Part shown: positions 62,290-64,000 of the stretch, in pieces
Layout: each line of letters opens with the position of its first letter
Position numbering within the stretch: position 1 is the first letter of the stretch
From: Nitrobacteraceae bacterium AZCC 2146
GTDB lineage: Bacteria > Pseudomonadota > Alphaproteobacteria > Rhizobiales > Xanthobacteraceae
Length of the DNA: 64,000 bases
NCBI GenBank assembly: GCA_036924855.1
Contig: JBAGRP010000001.1
Span: 2,976,001-3,040,000 of the forward strand
Direction of reading: 5' to 3'
Notes under the pieces: generated by a model
The model's database searches: none
What the model saw: only the letters and a program-made list of their open reading frames with translations
Told to the model about the DNA's origin: nothing
Translations under genes and position numbers: made by a program

Positions 62290-62889
62290 ATGACCACAGC
62301 AGATTCTTGCCGCCGCCCCCTATTGAGACGCAGCCTCGCCGCCGGCCTGTTGCCGGCGCTGGCGCTTGCCTGGATGTGCCTGTGGACGAGCCCCGCCGCG
62401 GCGGATTTCCGCCTCTGCAACAACACCTCGAGCCGGGTCGGCATCGCGCTGGGCTACAAGGACGCCGAGGGCTGGACCACCGAGGGCTGGTGGAACGTGT
62501 CGTCGCGGGCCTGCGAGACCCTGCTGCGCGGTACGCTGGTGGCGCGGTTCTATTACATCTACGCGCTCGATTATGACCGCGGCGGCGAATGGTCCGGCCA
62601 GGCCTTCATGTGCTCGCGCGACAAGGAATTCACCATCAAGGGCACCGAGAACTGCCTGGCGCGCGGCTTCGATCGCACCGGGTTCTTCGAGGTCGATACC
62701 GGCGAGCAGCGGGCCTGGACGGTGCAGCTGACCGAGACCAACGAGCAGCCGCCACCGCGCCTGCCCGGCGTTCCCGGACCGGTCGGGCCGCCCGGCCAGG
62801 GATTCCCGGGAATACCGAATACCCCAGGTGGAACACCGCCCGGCGGGGCTGGCCTGCCGCCAGCCGTCACGCCGGGAGGCAAGCCATGA
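62290..62889 (+). CDS. DUF1036 family exported protein
   Basis: A 199-residue protein. A signal region ([18 protein letters not shown]) ends near [10 protein letters not shown]. The DUF1036 domain follows: [43 protein letters not shown] and YYIYALDY, then [33 protein letters not shown], with conserved cysteines. The last 50 residues are Gly/Pro-rich with collagen-like triplets ([12 protein letters not shown]). Its stop overlaps the pyruvate kinase ATG by four bases, so translation is coupled. The function is unknown. Confidence 0.9.
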   Translation: MTTADSCRRPLLRRSLAAGLLPALALAWMCLWTSPAAADFRLCNNTSSRVGIALGYKDAEGWTTEGWWNVSSRACETLLRGTLVARFYYIYALDYDRGGEWSGQAFMCSRDKEFTIKGTENCLARGFDRTGFFEVDTGEQRAWTVQLTETNEQPPPRLPGVPGPVGPPGQGFPGIPNTPGGTPPGGAGLPPAVTPGGKP

Positions 62890-64000
62890 GACGCCAGCGC
62901 CGCATCAAGATTCTCGCCACGCTGGGCCCCGCCTCTTCCGACAGTGCGATGATCCGCAAACTGTTCGAGGCCGGCGCCGACGTGTTCCGCATCAATATGA
63001 GCCACACCTCGCACGACAAGATGCGCGAGCTGGTGAAGACGATCCGCAACGTCGAGAGCAGCTATGGCCGGCCGATCGGCATCCTGGTCGACCTGCAAGG
63101 CCCGAAGCTGCGCGTCGGCGCCTTTGCCGACGGTGGCGTGCAGCTCAAGAACGGCGAGACCTTCACACTGGATTCCAGCCCGGCGCCTGGCGACAACACC
63201 CGCGTGCAGCTGCCACATCCGGAAATTCTGATGGCGCTCCGTCCCGGCCACGCCTTGCTGATCGACGACGGCAAACTGCGGCTGATCGCCGAGGAAACCT
63301 CATCGGACCGCGCCGTCACCCGCGTGGTGATCGGCGGGCGGATATCGGATCGCAAGGGCGTCAGCCTGCCCGACACCGACTTGCCCGTATCGGCAATGAC
63401 ACCGAAGGACCGGTTGGACCTCGAAGCAGCATTGGAGACCGGCATCGACTGGGTGGCGCTGTCCTTCGTGCAGCGCGCCGAAGACGTCATCGAGGCCAAG
63501 CGGCTGGTGCGCGGCCGCGCCTCGATCATGTCGAAGATCGAAAAGCCTCAGGCGATTGATCGTCTTGGTGACATCCTCGAAGCCTCCGACGCGCTGATGG
63601 TGGCACGCGGCGATCTCGGCGTCGAGCTGCCGCTGGAGCGGGTGCCGAGCCTGCAAAAGCGAATGACGCGCATGGCGCGTCGCGCCGGCAAGCCGGTGGT
63701 CGTGGCGACGCAGATGCTGGAATCGATGATCCTGAGCCCGGTGCCGACCCGCGCCGAAGTTTCCGACGTCGCGACCGCGATCTATGAAGGCGCCGACGCC
63801 GTCATGCTGTCGGCCGAATCCGCCGCCGGCAAATTCCCGGTCGAGGCCGTCGCCACCATGGACCGGATCGGCGAGGAGGTGGAGCGCGATCCGACCTATC
63901 GCACCGTGCTAACCGCGCAGCGCCCCGACCCCGAACCCACTGCCGGCGACGCCATCGCCGACGCCGCGCGGCAAATCGCCGAGACGCTGGATCTATCCGC
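62886..64000 (+). CDS. pyk: Pyruvate kinase (partial, runs off the right edge)
   Basis: The first 371 codons are visible, from [19 protein letters not shown] (ATG overlapping the upstream stop). Substrate and metal motifs are [33 protein letters not shown], the catalytic Lys in [13 protein letters not shown] and metal Glu/Asp in [28 protein letters not shown] and [30 protein letters not shown] are conserved. It converts phosphoenolpyruvate and ADP to pyruvate and ATP at the end of glycolysis. The C-terminal allosteric domain begins near the window end. Confidence 0.97.
   Translation, partial: MRRQRRIKILATLGPASSDSAMIRKLFEAGADVFRINMSHTSHDKMRELVKTIRNVESSYGRPIGILVDLQGPKLRVGAFADGGVQLKNGETFTLDSSPAPGDNTRVQLPHPEILMALRPGHALLIDDGKLRLIAEETSSDRAVTRVVIGGRISDRKGVSLPDTDLPVSAMTPKDRLDLEAALETGIDWVALSFVQRAEDVIEAKRLVRGRASIMSKIEKPQAIDRLGDILEASDALMVARGDLGVELPLERVPSLQKRMTRMARRAGKPVVVATQMLESMILSPVPTRAEVSDVATAIYEGADAVMLSAESAAGKFPVEAVATMDRIGEEVERDPTYRTVLTAQRPDPEPTAGDAIADAARQIAETLDLS

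Overview
The window is 64 kb of high-GC chromosome from an alphaproteobacterium, most likely Bradyrhizobiaceae/Nitrobacteraceae (Bradyrhizobium, Rhodopseudomonas, Afipia or a close relative). The lineage call rests on gene content: paired phasins, a PdhS/DivJ/PleC-type histidine kinase, GapR (DUF2312), DUF1036 and DUF1244 beside pyruvate kinase, split-alpha-subunit proton-translocating transhydrogenase (pntAA/pntAB/pntB), an aa3-oxidase subunit IV, paired DUF465 proteins near purEK, and a tRNA-His with A73 and no encoded G-1. No database search was possible, so the assignment is by recognition.

Region by region. 1-3287: host chromosome with small unknown genes, including two paralogous short coiled-coil proteins flanking a zinc-ribbon protein, and a DUF1330 protein. 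3288-12455: a compact genomic island of about 9.2 kb integrated in the 3' end of tRNA-His(GTG). A 17-bp copy of the tRNA 3' end (T-stem 3' strand to CCA) occurs at both ends, and a tyrosine integrase lies beside the tRNA. Cargo: a single-gene STAND NTPase with an N-terminal REase-like segment and a NACHT-type NTPase (probable phage defence), a serine recombinase with adjacent inverted repeats, a 38-aa membrane peptide, an unknown 171-aa protein, an SF2-helicase-like gene broken or programmed by a -1 frameshift at a C4 run, and an exported protein with 15 octapeptide repeats. 12516-17461: two phasins and a large PAS histidine kinase with degenerate ATP-lid motifs. 17587-18880: an IS5-like element just upstream of an iron ABC transporter pair (fbpA-fbpB, no ATPase gene beside it). 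21.9-28.7 kb: an adenylate/guanylate cyclase; a methyltransferase and hydrolase operon led by a 52-aa peptide and divergent from an AraC-TPR regulator; a two-subunit 3-oxoacid CoA-transferase. 29-38.8 kb: an AsmA protein, a hydrolase, polyamine ABC genes potGHI (no potF), a GGDEF-EAL protein and an L-2-hydroxyglutarate-oxidase-like enzyme. 39-50.7 kb: DUF465 pair, diguanylate cyclase, purEK, aquaporin, rpsU, envelope proteins, cupin, ChaA antiporter, transhydrogenase and the oxidase subunit. 50.7-64 kb: a Doc/AbrB toxin-antitoxin pair, PepF peptidase, XRE regulator pair, TerC protein, sigma-54 activator, an L,D-transpeptidase and a DUF882/M15-like protein (both cell wall), gapR, DUF1244, DUF1036 and the start of pyruvate kinase, which runs off the right edge.

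Several palindromic or composite repeats typical of intergenic rhizobial elements sit between genes (17.5, 20.0, 28.8, 32.1, 38.9 kb). The item most worth follow-up is the tRNA-His island, with its lone REase-NACHT gene, two recombinase families and frameshifted helicase-like gene.
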